From Myxococcaceae bacterium (GTDB lineage: Bacteria > Myxococcota > Myxococcia > Myxococcales > Myxococcaceae): 47,952 bases of DNA. The notes beneath the pieces are model-generated. The model had not been told where the DNA came from, searched no databases, and was given only the letters and a program-made list of their open reading frames with translations. A program made the position numbers and the translations under genes. Positions within the stretch are counted from its first letter, which is position 1. Every line of letters begins with the position of its first letter. Location of the stretch: the NCBI GenBank assembly GCA_004173515.1, contig SECN01000009.1:1-47952 (forward strand), written 5' to 3'. Of this stretch, positions 19,201-34,200 are shown in pieces.

Positions 19201-22200
19201 ACTCACACCGGTGGGCGTCGTCACCGCGACCAGGTCTCCTCGCAGCACGAGCTTGCGTGCGTGGGCGAAGATGCCCGCGGAATCCGTCGACGGGCCGGGC
19301 AGCGACGGGGCCACCACCCTGCGCTCCTTCTCCTTGAGAACCGCGGCATTGCCAGCACGATCCGTCGCCGTCGCCACCACCTTGAGGAGGCTGCCAGCGG
19401 GAGTGCCCGCGGGCACCGTGTAGACCAGTGACGACCCCCCCGTGGCCACGGGCTGTCCATCCAGGAGAATCTGAAGCCCCTGGGACTCCACCGCCACGTT
19501 GTCGGTGGCCGACATGCGCGCCACGACGGAGGAGCCGGCCGCCACCGTCGAACCCGACGGTTCGACGACGAAGTTCGACTCGACGATGACGGGAAGGGTG
19601 ACGTCCGGGGTCACCGTCACGTTGGCGCCCTCGGGCGTGCGGAAGAACCGACCCTCCTGCGTGATGGCCAGCGCCGACAGCGGAACCGGTGCGTTGGAGC
19701 CCGCGCCGCCGTCCCGCTCGCGCAGCAGCGGCATGCGCAGGGACGTCGTGAACGGCGGGCCCTGGATGACCTGCTGCTCTTCTCCGTCCACCGAGAAGTG
19801 GACCTCGACGCTTCCGGTCACCGGAGGAGAGAAGACCGCCGCGACAGGCAGGAGGCTCCCCTCCTGGATGGCCCCCCCAGCGTATTGGAGGCTGAAGGCT
19901 GGGGTCTCGCTTCCGACGAGCACCTCCACGTCCTTCACGAAGGGCACACCCGGCACACCGCCTGAACTCGCCACGGCCTTCAACTGGTAGTGGCCATCCA
20001 GACGCCGTGAGCCGCCCAGCACCGGCATCTCCAGCGCCACCGTGAACACGGGCGGCATCGCCGTGGCGGTCGCGAGCACCGTGTCCAGATCATCCGGATC
20101 CAGGAGCGTGATGACGACCGCGTCCACGCGGGCTGGCGAGGCAGGCACCGCCACCACGGGCAACAGGCCCCCTTCGACGCCCTGCGCGGGCGCCTGGAGG
20201 TCCACCAGGAGGGGCCCCCCCTCCGTCGCGGACAGGGACACCGGGGTCCCATCACTATCGCGGTTGCCCGCGTGGTCGCTCACGTGCAGCGACAGCGAGG
20301 TGCTTCCCGCGTCACGCGGCAGGTCCACCCGGGTGGGCAGCCGGCTGTCGAGCACCTCGACGGTGCGCCCATCCACCCGCAGCTCCGCCGTGTAGGCGTT
20401 GAAGGGCTCCACCTCGTCCGTCAGTGAAGGCGTCAGCGTGAGACGTCCACCCGCGACCGCCACCACGCCCCCATCCGGCGCACCGAGCGACACGTCCGGA
20501 GTGAGAGGCCCTCGCGCCAGCCCCAGGCGCGACACCGCCCGGGCATCCGCCGCGAGCAGGTCGCCGCCCGCCACGGCCACGGCTCCCATCACGGCCGGGA
20601 ACTCGCCCACGCCGAAGGGGTGGCCCGCGTCTGGCATCGCGGCCGACCGCGCGTCGAACACGCGAGCCCCCTTCGCGGTCCCCACCACCAGCCACGGGCC
20701 GTAGCCCGAGGCGGACAACGCCGTCGCGTCCAGCGGCATCGTCCCCGTGGCCTGCAACACCTTCGGATCCGCCTGCGCGGCGCGGAAGCACTTCACGGAC
20801 GCCGGCCCCACCGCGCAGGGTTCTCCGCCCACGAGCGCCACGCGGGTGGCTCCCGTCGCGGCCTGGGTCGAGCGCGAACGGCCAGGCGCCTGGAAGACGC
20901 CCGCCTCCAGCACCTCCAGCCGTCCTGCCTCGCCCAGCACCGCGGCCACGTCGCCGTTCGCCGCGAGCGCGAGGACGGGGCCCATGGGCCTGCGCGAGGC
21001 GAACTCACCCCGCGCGGTCCACGTCTCGACGCCCTCATCCGTTCCCACCATCAGTCCGCCCCGCACCGGCGCCACCGCCGAGGGAGGACGCCGCAGTGTC
21101 GCGGTCGTCACATCGGACAGGTCCGACAGCTTCAGGAATGCCAGCGCGCCCCTGCCGGTGCGGCTCAGCGCCACGGCCAGCCGGTCCTCCACGAACGCAA
21201 GACCCACCGCCTGGCCCGTGAGCGTCCGTGTCGCCATCACCTCCAGCGTGGAGCGCGAACGCAGCTCGACGCTGGACCCCGTGGAGTCCACGCGCAGCAC
21301 CGCCCAGGTGTCACCCCGCACCGCCACGCCCACCACGGCGGCCCCCTTCGCCTGCCGCACCGTGGCGGCTTCCCGGGCGAAGACCGCCAGTTGGCCCATG
21401 CGCTGGCGCACCAGGTTGCCCGCGCCGTAGTCGGTGGCCTCCACCGAAGCGACCACCGAAGCCCCCTCCCCGCCCAGGGGCAGCTCGAAGGTGTTCACGC
21501 CCACGGCGGGCACGGATGCATCCGCGACCCTCACGGCGGTGGCCATCGCCACGCCCCCGTCCGTCCCGACGCCCGACACGTGCAGCGTCGAGCCCCCCAG
21601 CCACAGGGGGCCCACGGGCAGCGTCTCCGCGGTCAACAGGGGATCGTCCCAGGAGTCCTTCACCTCGACTTCCTGGAGGGCCGGCTCGCTTTCCTGGCCG
21701 TCGGCGTCCACGGCCACGGCCCGCAGCCAGATGCGGCGCGGTGTCCCCTGCGTCTCCGGCATCCGCGCATACCGGCTCCACGGCGGCTGGACGAGGACCT
21801 GCTCCTGTCCGTCGATGGACAGCCGCACCCGGTCGATGGCCACGCGCGACGTCGCGGTCAGTTCCACCTTCACGTTCTCCCGCTCATACATGGAGGCAGG
21901 GAACCCCAAGGGGGACAGGAACGCGACGAACGGCCGCGCCAATCCTCCCGGCTTCGTCACCGTCAGGTTCACGTGCTGGGACTCCACGTTGCCCCGCGAA
22001 TCCTTCGCCACCACGGTCAGCCGCACCGGCGTGTTCGACGACACGGTGGGCGCCACCCACCGCACCTTCGACGCGGGTCCCTGGAAGGACGCGATCTGCC
22101 GGGGGGCTTCCGTGCCCACCGCCTGGGTGAAGACCACGGAGGCCAGGGCGTTGCTGTCGGTGATGGACGCGCGCAGGTCCACCACCGTGCCCGAAGCGAT

Positions 22201-25200
22201 GCGTTGACCGTCCACCGGCGACAGCCAGGACACCTGGGGCGCATGGGTGTCCGGCGTCACCGTCACCTGGATGACCGCCGGCTCCGAGTACGAGCCGTTG
22301 TTGTCCACCGCGCGCACGACCACGTCGCGCACCTCCGGCCCTTGCGCGACCGGCTCCATCACGAGCGTCGTGGGTCCGAAGACGACGGGCCCGGACGTGG
22401 ACGTGAAGGTCTGCCGCTTGAAGACCGAACCGTTCAGGCTCAGCTCCAGGCTCTTCACCCAGCCGGTGTTCGGAGACCGCCCATCGGTGTCCGAAGCCTG
22501 GACCTCCAGCGTGAGCGCCTCACCCTCCACCCGGCTGACCATGCGCTGGGGGGGCTGCAGGAAGCTGACGGAGGGAGGAGGATCCGACGCGAGCGCCACG
22601 ACGTAATCCGAGCTGCGCCCCACGTTGCCCGAGCTGTCCGTCGCCGTGGCGACGAGCTTCACCGTGGTGTTCCCCGCCGACGGCAGCCACCGGTAGTGGA
22701 AGCCATCCGAGGACGCGGAGACCTGCTCGGTGCCAATCGTGAGGCCGGGGTTCGTCGTCGGCTCGCCGCTGTCGTCCACCGCGGACACCAGGAACACGTG
22801 CTCGACACCCACCGGCAGCGGCACGGAGCCGAGCGCCACCGAGGAGCCCTTCAGCTTCAGCGTCACCGTGGGCCCCGTGGTGTCCTTGACCGTGAAGGCC
22901 CGGGACTCCACGGTGGACACGTTGCCATCCAGGTCCTTCACGCCAGATACCTCCAGCGTGTACCGACCCCGTGGCTTCAGCGTCGGCGCTCCCGCGTTCA
23001 GCGTCAGCGTCACGGTGCGGGTCGCCACCTCCACCTGGGTGGTTCCAGCCACCGGCTGACCGGAGCTGTCACGAAGTTGCATGACGGCGGTCTGACTGGC
23101 GAGGACCGCCAGCGGTTCGTCGAACGTCGCGGTGAAGACCTTGCGCTGGGCCTCCACCAACGAGCCCGACTCCACGCTCCAGGACGCCACCCGGGGCGCC
23201 CGCTTGTCGCTTCGCAGCAGCACACCGTCGAGGGTGAGCGCCTCCCGCTGCTGCTGGAGACGGATGGCGATCAGCTTGCGCGGGCCCGGAGGCATCCACG
23301 CCTGCACGCTCGTCGCCGTGAGCGAGCGGGTCTCCGTGAGCGCGTTGTCGAAGAAGACCTGGAGGCCGCGCGTGAAGCCTCGGCCCGTGAGCGTCACCCA
23401 CTCGCCCTGGAGGTCCGCCGGGTTGGGCGCGACCGACAGGAGTTCCAGCTTCGCCAGGTAGATGAAGCCACCCGGCACCTCCAGCGCCGTGCCGGCACCG
23501 GACTGGATGCGGACACGCACCGGACCCGCGACCTGGGCGGCGGGCACCCGGACCCGCAGCTCCGCGGAGGTCGGCGGCTCCACGTTCACCAACGGCTGCT
23601 GGCCGAAGAACACCTGGCTGTCCACGGGGATGCCCGTGCCCGACACCAGCACGTCGTAGCCGCCCTCGATGGCGCCATACCCTGGCAGGAGCGGTCCCAC
23701 CGAGAAGCCCGGGCCCGGCTCGCCACCGCGCACGGAGAACATCCACGGTCGCAGAACGGTTCCACCCTGGAACTGCGTGCTCCCGAAGGTCACCCTCGCC
23801 GTGACTTCCACGCCCGGTGTGAGATCCGCGGCGGGCTTGAGCCGGACCGTGGACGCCATGCGCGTCAGCCCTGCCAGGGCAATCACATTCCCCTGCGAGT
23901 CCGTCAGCGAACCCGTGCTGTCCACCGCCACCGACAGCGGCAACTCGCTGGCGAGCGCGAGGCTGACCGTCCCGCCCTGCGCCAGCGTCCCGCCGGGCAG
24001 CGGCGAAGCGGAGGCGACGGTTGGATACGGCAACGTATCGAACAGGTATGTCGCCGGTGCGCCACCAATCACCGCCATGCCGTTGCCCAGCAGGGCGCGC
24101 GGATTCGTCACGGCCGCGTAGCTCGCGAACGTGCGCTCCACCAGATTCTCCCCCGCCGTGGTGTCCAGCCAGGCCGCGCGCGTCCTGCCCGCCGCCAGCA
24201 CCCAGGGGCCGGAGAGGGCCACGGAGCGCACCGCGTCCTCCGACGCATCCGCGGAGGTCCACGACCCCACGAGCAGCGGACTGGCCGGATGGAATACGTC
24301 GTAGAGGTGCACGGACGCCCCCGTGGCCACCGCCACGCGCGAGCCCTCCGCCGCCAGCCCCCGCGCCGCGCCGGGCAAGCCGATGACGACGCCCAGCAAT
24401 CCGAGCTGTCCGTCCTCGATGCCGCGCAGCTCCAGCCGCGACGACGTGCCCTCGTCGATCAACACCGCCAGCGCGCCCCCGGCCACCATGCCCAGGCCCC
24501 GGACCGTGCCCGGTGCCACGGAGATCTGCGCCACCACGTCCAACGGCGGCTGGGCGGCGTTGACTTCACGCAGCTCGCCCAACAGCAACAGGTCGCTGCC
24601 GCCCGCGAGCGCCACGAGAGAGGCATCCGCGTTCGCGGCCGCCTCCGACATCGGCACGCCCGGCACCAGCAGCACGCGGTCGCGCTCCTGGGGCGCACAG
24701 GCCGACCCCGGACCCACGCCGCACCCACCCAGGTCGTAGCGCACCGCCGCGCTGCCGCCGACCAGCACCGCCCGCCCCCCCGCGACCGCCAGGGCCGTGG
24801 GCCCCGCGACGCCGGGAACCTGGGACGCGGTGGCCGTGCTGCCCGGAGAGGACAGGTCGAGCGCCACCAACTGGTCGCCTCGCGCCGTCAACAGCGCGTA
24901 GCCGACGTTCGCGGCCACATGCCCATCCGCCACGAGCGTTTCCCGCGCGGGCAGCGTGAAGGTGAAGCCCCCGACCCGCGTGTGCTCCAGGGACAGGGGC
25001 GGAGCCTCCAGGGAGGAGGCCGCCTGCGTCGTCTCCAACGTGATGTTCGCGACGCCGACGATTCCGTCCGGCACCGTCACCTGGAGCGCCCCCGACGCAT
25101 CCAGCACCACGGCGCGCGCCGGGATGCGCAGCGAGGAACCCTGGGGCGTGAAGAGGACGCGTGAGCCGCTGAACATGCCCTCGCCGGAGAGCGTGATCAC

Positions 25201-28200
25201 CCCGCGGCTGTTGGCCGGCGCGAACGCCGGGCTCACCTGGGTGATGCGCGGCGGCAGCAGGTAGCGGAACGCCCCCAGGCGCATCGCGGACAGGCCATCC
25301 GGGTTGGCGATCCGCACGGCCGCGGCGCCCTCGACACCCCGGGGGCTCAGCACCCTGGCCACCGTGCCCGCGTCATTCTCCAGCTCGCAGCCCTGCGCGA
25401 GCTCACCGCCGATGGACACCTTGCAACCCGCCAGGAAGCCGGTGCCCTGGACCCGCACCACCGCGCCCCCGTCCGGCAGACCGTAGGCGGGCAGCACCTC
25501 GCCCAGGAGCGGAGCCTTCGGGGTCGCCAGTGAGGCCGTGCGGAAGCGCACCTCCGTGTCCGTCCCGAGGCCGCCGTCGCGCAGGTCGCTCAGGTTCCTG
25601 CCAATGCGCAGGACGTACTCCGAGGACACCGCCAGCGCCGTGGTGGGCAGCACCTGGATGCTCATGCCCGCGTCGGTCGCGAGCGCCGACACCGCCGCGC
25701 CCACCGCGCCACCATCGGCCTTCTCCAGGTACACCTCGGACAGCGTCGTCGAGCGCGGCACCTCGCTCACCCGCACCTCGGGCGCGGTGAGCACGGACAC
25801 CGTCTCACCCGCGGACGGACGCGTCCCCCACAGCTCCAGGTGCGGCAGCGGCGCGGTGGCGATCATGCCCGCGAGCGGATACCCGGCCTCGCCCGCGTGA
25901 TGCACGGGCAGCTCCACCACCCGGCCCGCGCCATCCAGCACGAGCGTGCCCACCAGCAGGTGCTGATCCAGATCCCACAGCGTCGTCGCGTCACCCGTGA
26001 CGGACACCCGCTCCAGCGGCGCGGCCGTCCCCACGTCGGGAACGCGGAAGCGCTGCACCTTGCCGCCACCGGCGGCCACCCAGGCGATGCCGGCCGTCAC
26101 CCGCGTCTGCTCCGCGGAGACATGCCCGTCCCCGGTCGGATCCTCCAGCGCCAGCGTCGCGATGGACGACGGATGCGCCACGTCCGCGAGGTTGATGACC
26201 GCCACCTGCTTCAGCGCGCCGAGCGAGACGAAAGCCCTGCTGCCCTCGCGGCTGATGTGCCGCGCACGGGCCGCCAGTTGCATCCAGCCCACCACCGGCA
26301 GATCCCCGCGCCGGGCGTCCAGCACGTACAGCCGGGAGTTGCCGGTGCTGCCGCCCGCCGCCAGCAGGTAGCCGTCATGGAGCGCGAGCGCCGTGACCCC
26401 ACCCTCGATGGCGCGCAGCCCCGTCTGACGGGGACGGCTGCCCTCGGTGGTGCGCCACGCGCGCACGCCACCGGAGTCCGCGGTGAACACCAGCTCTCCT
26501 CCGGCAACCACGTCCACCGTGGGCCCGGTCCCCGCCAGGGACATCTCCAACACGGGCGCGACGGGACGTGAGATGTCCACGACCTTCAGACCACCCGTTC
26601 CGGCCGCCACGTACAGCCGGCCGCCCAGCGACGCCAGACGCCACGCGCCGCCCTGCGAGCTGTCCGGGAAGGTCATCCGGGTGATCTCCCGGATGGCGGT
26701 GGGCTCGGAGACATCCGCCACCCACAAGCCGCCCGGAGACCACGACCGCAGGCCCCCGCCCTGGACCGGCACGTTGCCGGGAAGCGTGATGTCCGCCTCG
26801 CCGCCAATGGCGCCGAAGAGCACGCCGCGCTCCATCAACAGGTGCCGCAACGGCGGCGTCCCCAGCCTCGCCATGGCGCCCGCGCCATAGAGGAAGGCCT
26901 TCGTCTTCGTGACCGCGGCCGTGTCCGACAGCCCCCCCACGACCACGTCCACCACCCCGGGCGCATGCGGCGGCGCCGTGGCCACCGCGCGCGTCGGAGA
27001 CAGCACGCGCACGTCGAAGGAGTCCTGATCGCCGAACCTCACCGTCAACCCACGAGCAAAGCCCGTCCCGGTCAGCGTCACCAGGATGCCCCCCCGCTGC
27101 TCGGCACGGTCCGGGGTGAGCGTGGCCACACTCAACGCATCCCGGTACGTGAAGCCCGCCACCCTCGACGCGGACAGTCCGCTCGAATCCCGCACCTCCA
27201 CCGTGACCGGCCCCGCGACGTCGGTCGGACCGTTCGCGCTGGGGATGCTCAGCGAGACACTCTTCCCATCCAGGGCGATGGTCAGGGGCGTCACCTGCTT
27301 ACCCCCAACCCACACCTGGAGGCCCGCCCGGTAGTTCAGGCCCCGGATGACCACCGGCGTGGCCTGGGTCCGCACCCCGCTGGAAGGCACGATGCTTTCG
27401 ATCGTGGGCTGCACGGCGACAGCCGAAGCGGCGATGCCGAAGCGCACGTCCACGCCCGCCGCCAGACGGAGCGGGCTGGCGCCCACCGTCTTCAGGCTGC
27501 CCTTCTTCACGGAGACATGGACCTGCTCGCCTGCGTTGAACAGCGTCACGTTCGGAGCAACAGGCTTGAATTGCAGCGAGGCGCCACGCACGCGCTGGAC
27601 GACCTCCCACGTGCCATCCACCACGCGGTCCACATTGTCCGGGCCCCTGGCCGTCACGGTCCCCGCGTCGGCGACGGAGTCCGGCGCGATGGCCACGTTG
27701 AAGTCGACGCTCACCAACACGTCCACCGGCGCCAGCGAGCCGTGCGCGGGCGTGGAGCCCGTCGCCAGCAGCTCCGTGGGCGGCACCTCCACCACCGTCT
27801 CCGTCCGGCCCTGGGTGGCCACCCACAGGCTGCCTCCGGCCCAGGTCAGACCGGTGCCGGGGGTGTCGAGCACCGCGCCCTGCAAGCGCACCGGCGCGGC
27901 CTCGTTCGCCTCGCTGACGTCGAACACGTGCACGCGGTTGCCCACCGTCACGTAGGCCCGGCCCGAGCGCACCGACACGCGGCTGCGCACCAGCGCGTCC
28001 AGGCTCGTGAGCGTGTTGTCCACGCGCACGTCGCCCTTGCGGACGCCCTGCCGGTCGTAGATGGCCAGCCGCAGCCCGTCACCCACCGTGCCCTGGATGC
28101 GCGACGTGAGCACGTAGAAGCGCTCCGGCCCCAGGTCCAGCGCCAGGCCGTCCTCCGGGTACAGACTCACCGACTCGGCCGGCACCATCGCGAGCGGCGG

Positions 28201-31200
28201 CTTCGTCAGATCCAGCACCTGGATCTGCCCGCTGCCCGCGCTCGGTTCGACGACGCTGACGTACGCGCGCGCACCTTCGATGCGCACGCCCGTGGCGAGG
28301 CCGGAGGTGGCCACCTGCCCCAGTTGGAACGGCGCCTCGGGGACGGAGACGTCCACCGCCGTGATGGCCGAGCCTTCCGCCAGCAGCGCCAGCGGACCGC
28401 TGACATCCAGGCCCCGCACCGGGTGGTCCGTGCGCAGGTTCCCCTTCGCGATGGGGCGCTCCTGGAGGAACACGTCGAAGAGGTACAGGCCCGGAGCGCT
28501 CGTCGAGGACGCACCGACGTACAGCAGGTCCCCCACCAGCTTCAGCTCGGAGGCCTCCAGCGGAGGGAAGCCCGGCAGTGCCAGGCTCTCACCGAACGGC
28601 ATGTCGTAGGCGAAGACACCCACCGCCACGCCCGCCAGCGCGACGCCGCCATCCGACACGACACCGCCGTCCGACACGACACCGCCGTCCGACACGACAC
28701 CGCCGTCCGACACGACACCGCCGTCCGCGTTCTCCTGGAACGGCACCAGCCGGACGGAGGCAAGGCCCGCCCGTCCCTCGGGCACCGTGAACTTCAGGTG
28801 GGTCAGGTCGATGACGTCGACCTCTTCCGCCGCCAGGTCCCCGACGATGACCTGCATCCCCGGCATCAGCGCGGGGCGATCCAGCGTCAGCGTGACGCGC
28901 GTGCCGCCATTCACGGGACCATGGTCCGGCGACAGCGTCGCCACCGACGCCTCCAGATCATCGCGGTAGAACACGCCCGAGGGCAGCTCCGAGGAGGGGC
29001 CTCCCGGGTGCATGACCACCACGTCGGCAGGGCCCGCCTGGTCCGCCGACGGCGCCCTCAACCGCAACTGCGTGCCGCCCTCCAGCGCGCTGCATTCGCC
29101 GGCCGGCAGGGCGCAGTCCACCGTCTTCGCGCCGATGCGCACGCGCTCCACACCGGTGAAGCCACTGCCCGACAGCGTGAGCATTCCGCCGAGCTGCCGG
29201 GACAGGGACTGGGGGCTCGCCGCGACCACGCGGGGCATGCCGCTCGTGTCGGAGCCCGTCGTGAAGCGGGCCCGGAAGGGAATCAACAGGAGGCCACCCC
29301 GGTCGTCCCTGATGCCCTCGATGTGCAGCGTGTAGTCCGTGTTCGCGGCCAGGGCCGCCTGCGGTTCGAGCTTCAGACCGTAGCGAAGCTGTGCATCCGA
29401 GCGGATCTCCACCGGCGACTTCAGGGGCACGCGCGCGCCCCCTGGGCCCAACAACTCCACGGTGGGCTCACCCTGCGTGTCTGCTTCGGTGTGCACGGTG
29501 GCGAAGTTGATGGGCCGGCTCATCAGCACTTCAAGCACGGTCGCATTCGGGGCCACCGTGGAGTCGCGCGCCGGAGTCATGCCCGTCACGTAGGTGAAGG
29601 GCACCGCCAGCTCGGTGACGCGGTCGCGGCCCGCCACCAGCAGCCGGTCACCCACGGCCGCCGAGTCCATGGCCACCTCGGTGTTGCCACCGCTCACCCA
29701 CTGGGGCGCACGAGGATTCGCCACGTTCACCAGCACCACGCCGCCCTCGTTGGCGGAGACGAAGAGCATGTCCCCCAACAGGCGCAGCCGCTGCGGCTGG
29801 CCCGGCGTGTTCGACAGCTTCGAATCGAAGGGGAGCCGCGCCGACGTGATTTCCAGCGGATGCGCCGGATCCGACACGTCGATGAAGAGCAGGCCCAGCT
29901 CCGCCGCCGCGACGATGGCCACATCCCGCACCACCACCACGTCGGTCAGGTTCGCCGCGTAGGCGAGCGACCCCAGCACCGTGTCGGGTGCGGCAGGGTC
30001 GAGGATGGACAGCCGTCCCTGGGGATGCGTCAGCTGGCCGTCCCTCGCATGGTACGTCGTGCGCTGCCCGCCCCTGCTGCCGCCGCTCAGCGAGAACTCG
30101 GGCGGCGGAGGCGCGGTCTCCGAGGGACAGAAGTACACGCCCTCGTGCTGGCCTTCGGCGATGAAGAGCAGCCCGTCATGCACGGCCAGGCCGTAGGGTT
30201 CCCCCTCCAGCGACACCGTGCGGACCAGCAGCGGATCCGACGGGAAGCGCGTGTCCAGCAGCCGCACCTTGCCGCTCGTGCCCGCGGCCGGCATCTTGCC
30301 GACACAGAGCGAGCTGCCCGGGGGCGGGTTCTTCACCATGCCGTTGAATGCCACCCAGCCGCCAATCGGCGTGGGCAACACGCGCGTCGCGTACTCGGAC
30401 TCCCCGTAGACGCCGAACTTCGCCGCGCCCAGCCGGTTCGGTCCCTGCGAGTCGAGCACCGTGAGGCCCGCCTCGCCGTTCGCCACGAGCCACTGGCCCT
30501 GGCTCGCCGCGACGTCCATCGAGTCCGGGGTGAGGGCGTAGTCCGGCAGCGGGCTGCCTTCCGGCAGGTAGCGGCCCAGCACGCCGAACAGCCGGTCCAC
30601 GTGCTTCAGGTCCGCGGTGGAGGTCGCGAGCGCGCCCGCGGCCCCCTGGGGGAGGCCCTGCTGCGTGGTGTCGTAGCGCACCAGCACCCGGGCATTGAAG
30701 AAGACGCCCGCGTGGGTGATGGCCCCCGTGTAGCCCGTCAGCGCCCGGTTGCCTTCGCCCGACGCGCCCGCGGACGCATAGACGAGGCGGGGCTGCTGGG
30801 GATCCACGAAGAGCGACTTCGGGAAGACCTTCTCGATGCGCTCCTCACCCGACGTGGCCGTGGGGGGCGCGTTGTTGGCGAGGCTGCGCTCCAGGCCGTA
30901 GCCCACCTTCCCGTCCAGGTGCTTGTCCTCGATGAGGTCCGTGGAGCCGAAGTCCTGGGCGTTCGGCAGCGTCGAGCGGACGCGCACCCGGGCCCGTCCA
31001 TCGCTTCCGAACGTGCCCACCGGGGCCTCCACCCTCAACAGTTCCGGAGACACGACCGACACCGAGCGCGCGGGAACGCCGCCCACCTCCACGGTGGGGG
31101 CCCCCAGGGCGCCATATGCCCACGCGGGCAGGAAGCCCGTGCCCACGATCTCCATCTCACTGCCACCGCGCGGATCCAGGAACCGGGGCGTCGCGCCGCT

Positions 31201-34200
31201 GAGCGTCATCTCCTCCTTGTAGAGGAAGCCTCCGGCCCTCCGGTCGGACAGGCCCGTGCTCACGTTGGTGACGACCACGTCCGCGAGCCCAGGATGCGCA
31301 CCGGGCGGGACCACCGCGCTCAGCCGCGTCGGGTCATGGAAGAGCGTCGTCGGCGCCGTCACACCGCCAATGCTCACGACGGCATCCGGCGCGAAGCCCT
31401 GTCCGAGCAGTTGCACCTGGGAGCCGCCATCCTTCGGGCCCACGCGCGGCACCACCTGGGCGATGCGCGGGCGCAGCCCGTTTCCGGACGCAGCCTGGAA
31501 GTCCACCGCGAAGGGGGCCAGCAGCTTCTTGCCATCCGGCGTGGCGAGCTGCTCGGACACCGCGAGCCGCACGCTCGCCCCCGCGGGCAGCGGGAGCTCA
31601 GGACGCAAGCGCACCACCAGCGTGCTCACCGGCTGCTGCGCGCTGCCCGCCTCCAGGTCCACCTTCGGCGTGCCCGTCCGGAGCCACTCCTCGCCGGCCA
31701 CCTGCAACGACACCGCCTGCTTCGCGCTCTCCGGCGTCAGCGTGGTGGAGAACGTCAGGAGCAGCGACGACAGGTCGCGCGGCACGCGCTCCCCGTGCGA
31801 CACGCTGGACGACACGAGCACCAGCTCCGCCGCCGGACCGAACTCCAGCGACCAGCCGGTCGCGCCGCGCTGACGCACGCTGATGACGCGGCCTCCCGCC
31901 ACCGCCACCGTCCGCGCAGCGCCGCCCCTCGCTCCGCCCACGTGGTGGAGCAGCCGCGGAGACTCCGGGTTGCTCAGGTCCACCACCGCGACGCCCGCCT
32001 CCCCCACCGCCACGTACGCGAGGCTGCCCACCATCCGCACGTCGGACGCGAAGCCTCCCAGCACGGCCTTGCTCACCTTGCCCGGCAGCACCTGGAGCGA
32101 GTCCAGGCCCACCATCCGCACCAGCACGAGCCCCTCGTCACCGGCCGCCACCACCGCCAGGTCGCGGAACAGACGCACCCGCTGGACGCTGACCGCCAGG
32201 GAGGCCTTCGCCACCGGCGCCCGCTGCATGTCCACCAGGTGGAGCTGCCCCTGCGTGAAGACATGGCCCGGCTGCCACACGCCGGTGCCCATCACCGCCC
32301 TGCCCTGCTCCACCGCCAGCGCCATCGCCTGCGTGGACAGCGGATTCGCGGACGGGAAGTCGGTCAGCGTGTGCAACAGGAAGGGCGCATGCGAGATGTC
32401 GTAGCCCCGCAGGCCGCCCGCGCCCATCGCGCCGAGCATCCGGTCGTCGCGCGCATCCAGGGCGAAGGCCGCCGCGCCGCCCGCTCGCGTGGAGTTCACC
32501 TGGAACGGGTGGGCCGGATTGGAGATGTCCAGCTCCACCACGGTGGCGCTGACGTACTTGCCCGACGTGTCACGCTGACCGCCGCCGACGAAGAGCCGGT
32601 CCCCGCCCTCCGGGGGGTACGACACGGACAGCAACTCCAGGCCCCCTGAGTTCCACTGGCCGAGGATGCGGTCGTCCACGCGATCCTTGTCCTCGTCGAT
32701 GAGCTCCGTGCGGCGCTCGGGCGGGATGGGCGTCCCCGCCAGCAGGCCGCGCGTGTAGAGGTTGGACAGGTCCACCACGCTCAGGCCGCCAGCGCCCACC
32801 GTGTAGAGCGCGTCACCGATGACGACCAGGTCGCGGAGCTCTCCCGCGAAGGCCACCGAGGAATCGGTGGGCTGGTCGTACGTGAAGCCACCGGTCTTCG
32901 TGGCGGTCGCGCCTTGATCCGGCCGCACCACCTTCACGTTCATCGGTCCGCGAGGTCCGTTGGGCGTATAGGCCTCCAGGCGGCCCATGCCCAGCGCGCG
33001 CACGCGCAGGGCGCGCTGGTCTCCGAAGTAGACCTCCATGGAGCCATCCGTGGCGAAGCCCGTGCCCTGCAACACCACGCGCGTGCCACCCGACGTGGGA
33101 CCGCGGTCCGGCGCGACGGAGGCCAGGGACAGGCCCTGCGTGTAGAGGAACGCACCCACCCGCGTGAGCGTGCCTCCGGAGGGATTGCGCACCTCGAGCG
33201 TCGCCGCGCCCGCCGCGCCCGGCGGCGTCTTCAGGGTGACCTCCGTGCGGTCCGGGGACACCACCACGTCCGTCGCCGGCGTGCCCGCGAAGCGGACCTC
33301 CAGCCCCGTTTCGAAGCCGGTGCCCCTCAGTTTGACGACGGTGCCGCCAGCGACGGAGCCCTCGCGCGGACTGATGCAGTCGGTTCCCCCCGCGCCCGGT
33401 GCCGGGCACTTGAGCGTCACCGGCACCTGCGCCTGGGCCGAGGCGGTCTCGAACTCGGCCACGAAGCGGCCCGGCATCACCGCTTCGTTCGCCGCGACGA
33501 GGCCCTGGGCCACCACGCGGTAGGAGGTCCTCCCCTTCAGGAGGTTCGTCGGCTGGAGGGTGATGAGCCGCCCCGCCGTGTCCACGCTCCACGTCGCCGA
33601 CACGAGCGACCCTTCGGCGGATCCATCCAGCTCCATCAACCGGACCGATGCGTTCGGAGACGCCTTCAGGGGCGTGCTCACCGACAGCTCGATGGACGTC
33701 TTGACGAGCGCGCCGGTGTCACCCGCGCTCGGCTGGCTCTTCACCACGACGGGGAATGGCACCTCGATGAGGGCCAGGCCATCCATCGCCTTGGAGTACG
33801 GCCGCACCTCGTCGATGGAGGCGGCGATGACGGAGCCTTCGACCGCCACGTCGGCGATGGACGTGCCCGGGTGCAGGTCCACCGCGTCCACCGCGAGCGG
33901 CGCGGACAGGTCCGACACGAGGTCCAACTGCACCAGCCCTCCGCCCGCGCTGACGCCCAGGTGGGGCCCCAGGTCCGCGAGCTTCTGCACCACCGGCACC
34001 AGCGCGGGCACCGTCGCCAGCACGCGCGGCTGGGTGGGCCGGGCAAGCGAAACCGTCCTCACGCCGCCCGCTCCCGCGGCCAGCGCGGACACCCCGGACA
34101 CGCCCAGGTCGCCAAAGCCGGGGGACACCTCGCCCACCACCGGGAAGCCCGGCCGCGCCAGGTCCACCACGAGCGTCGCCACGTTGTTGTTGCGCAGCGC

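Noticed and set aside
10594..28726. The short tandem repeats as a CRISPR array
   Set aside because: The units abut with no spacers, are in frame inside coding sequence, and encode simple linkers.
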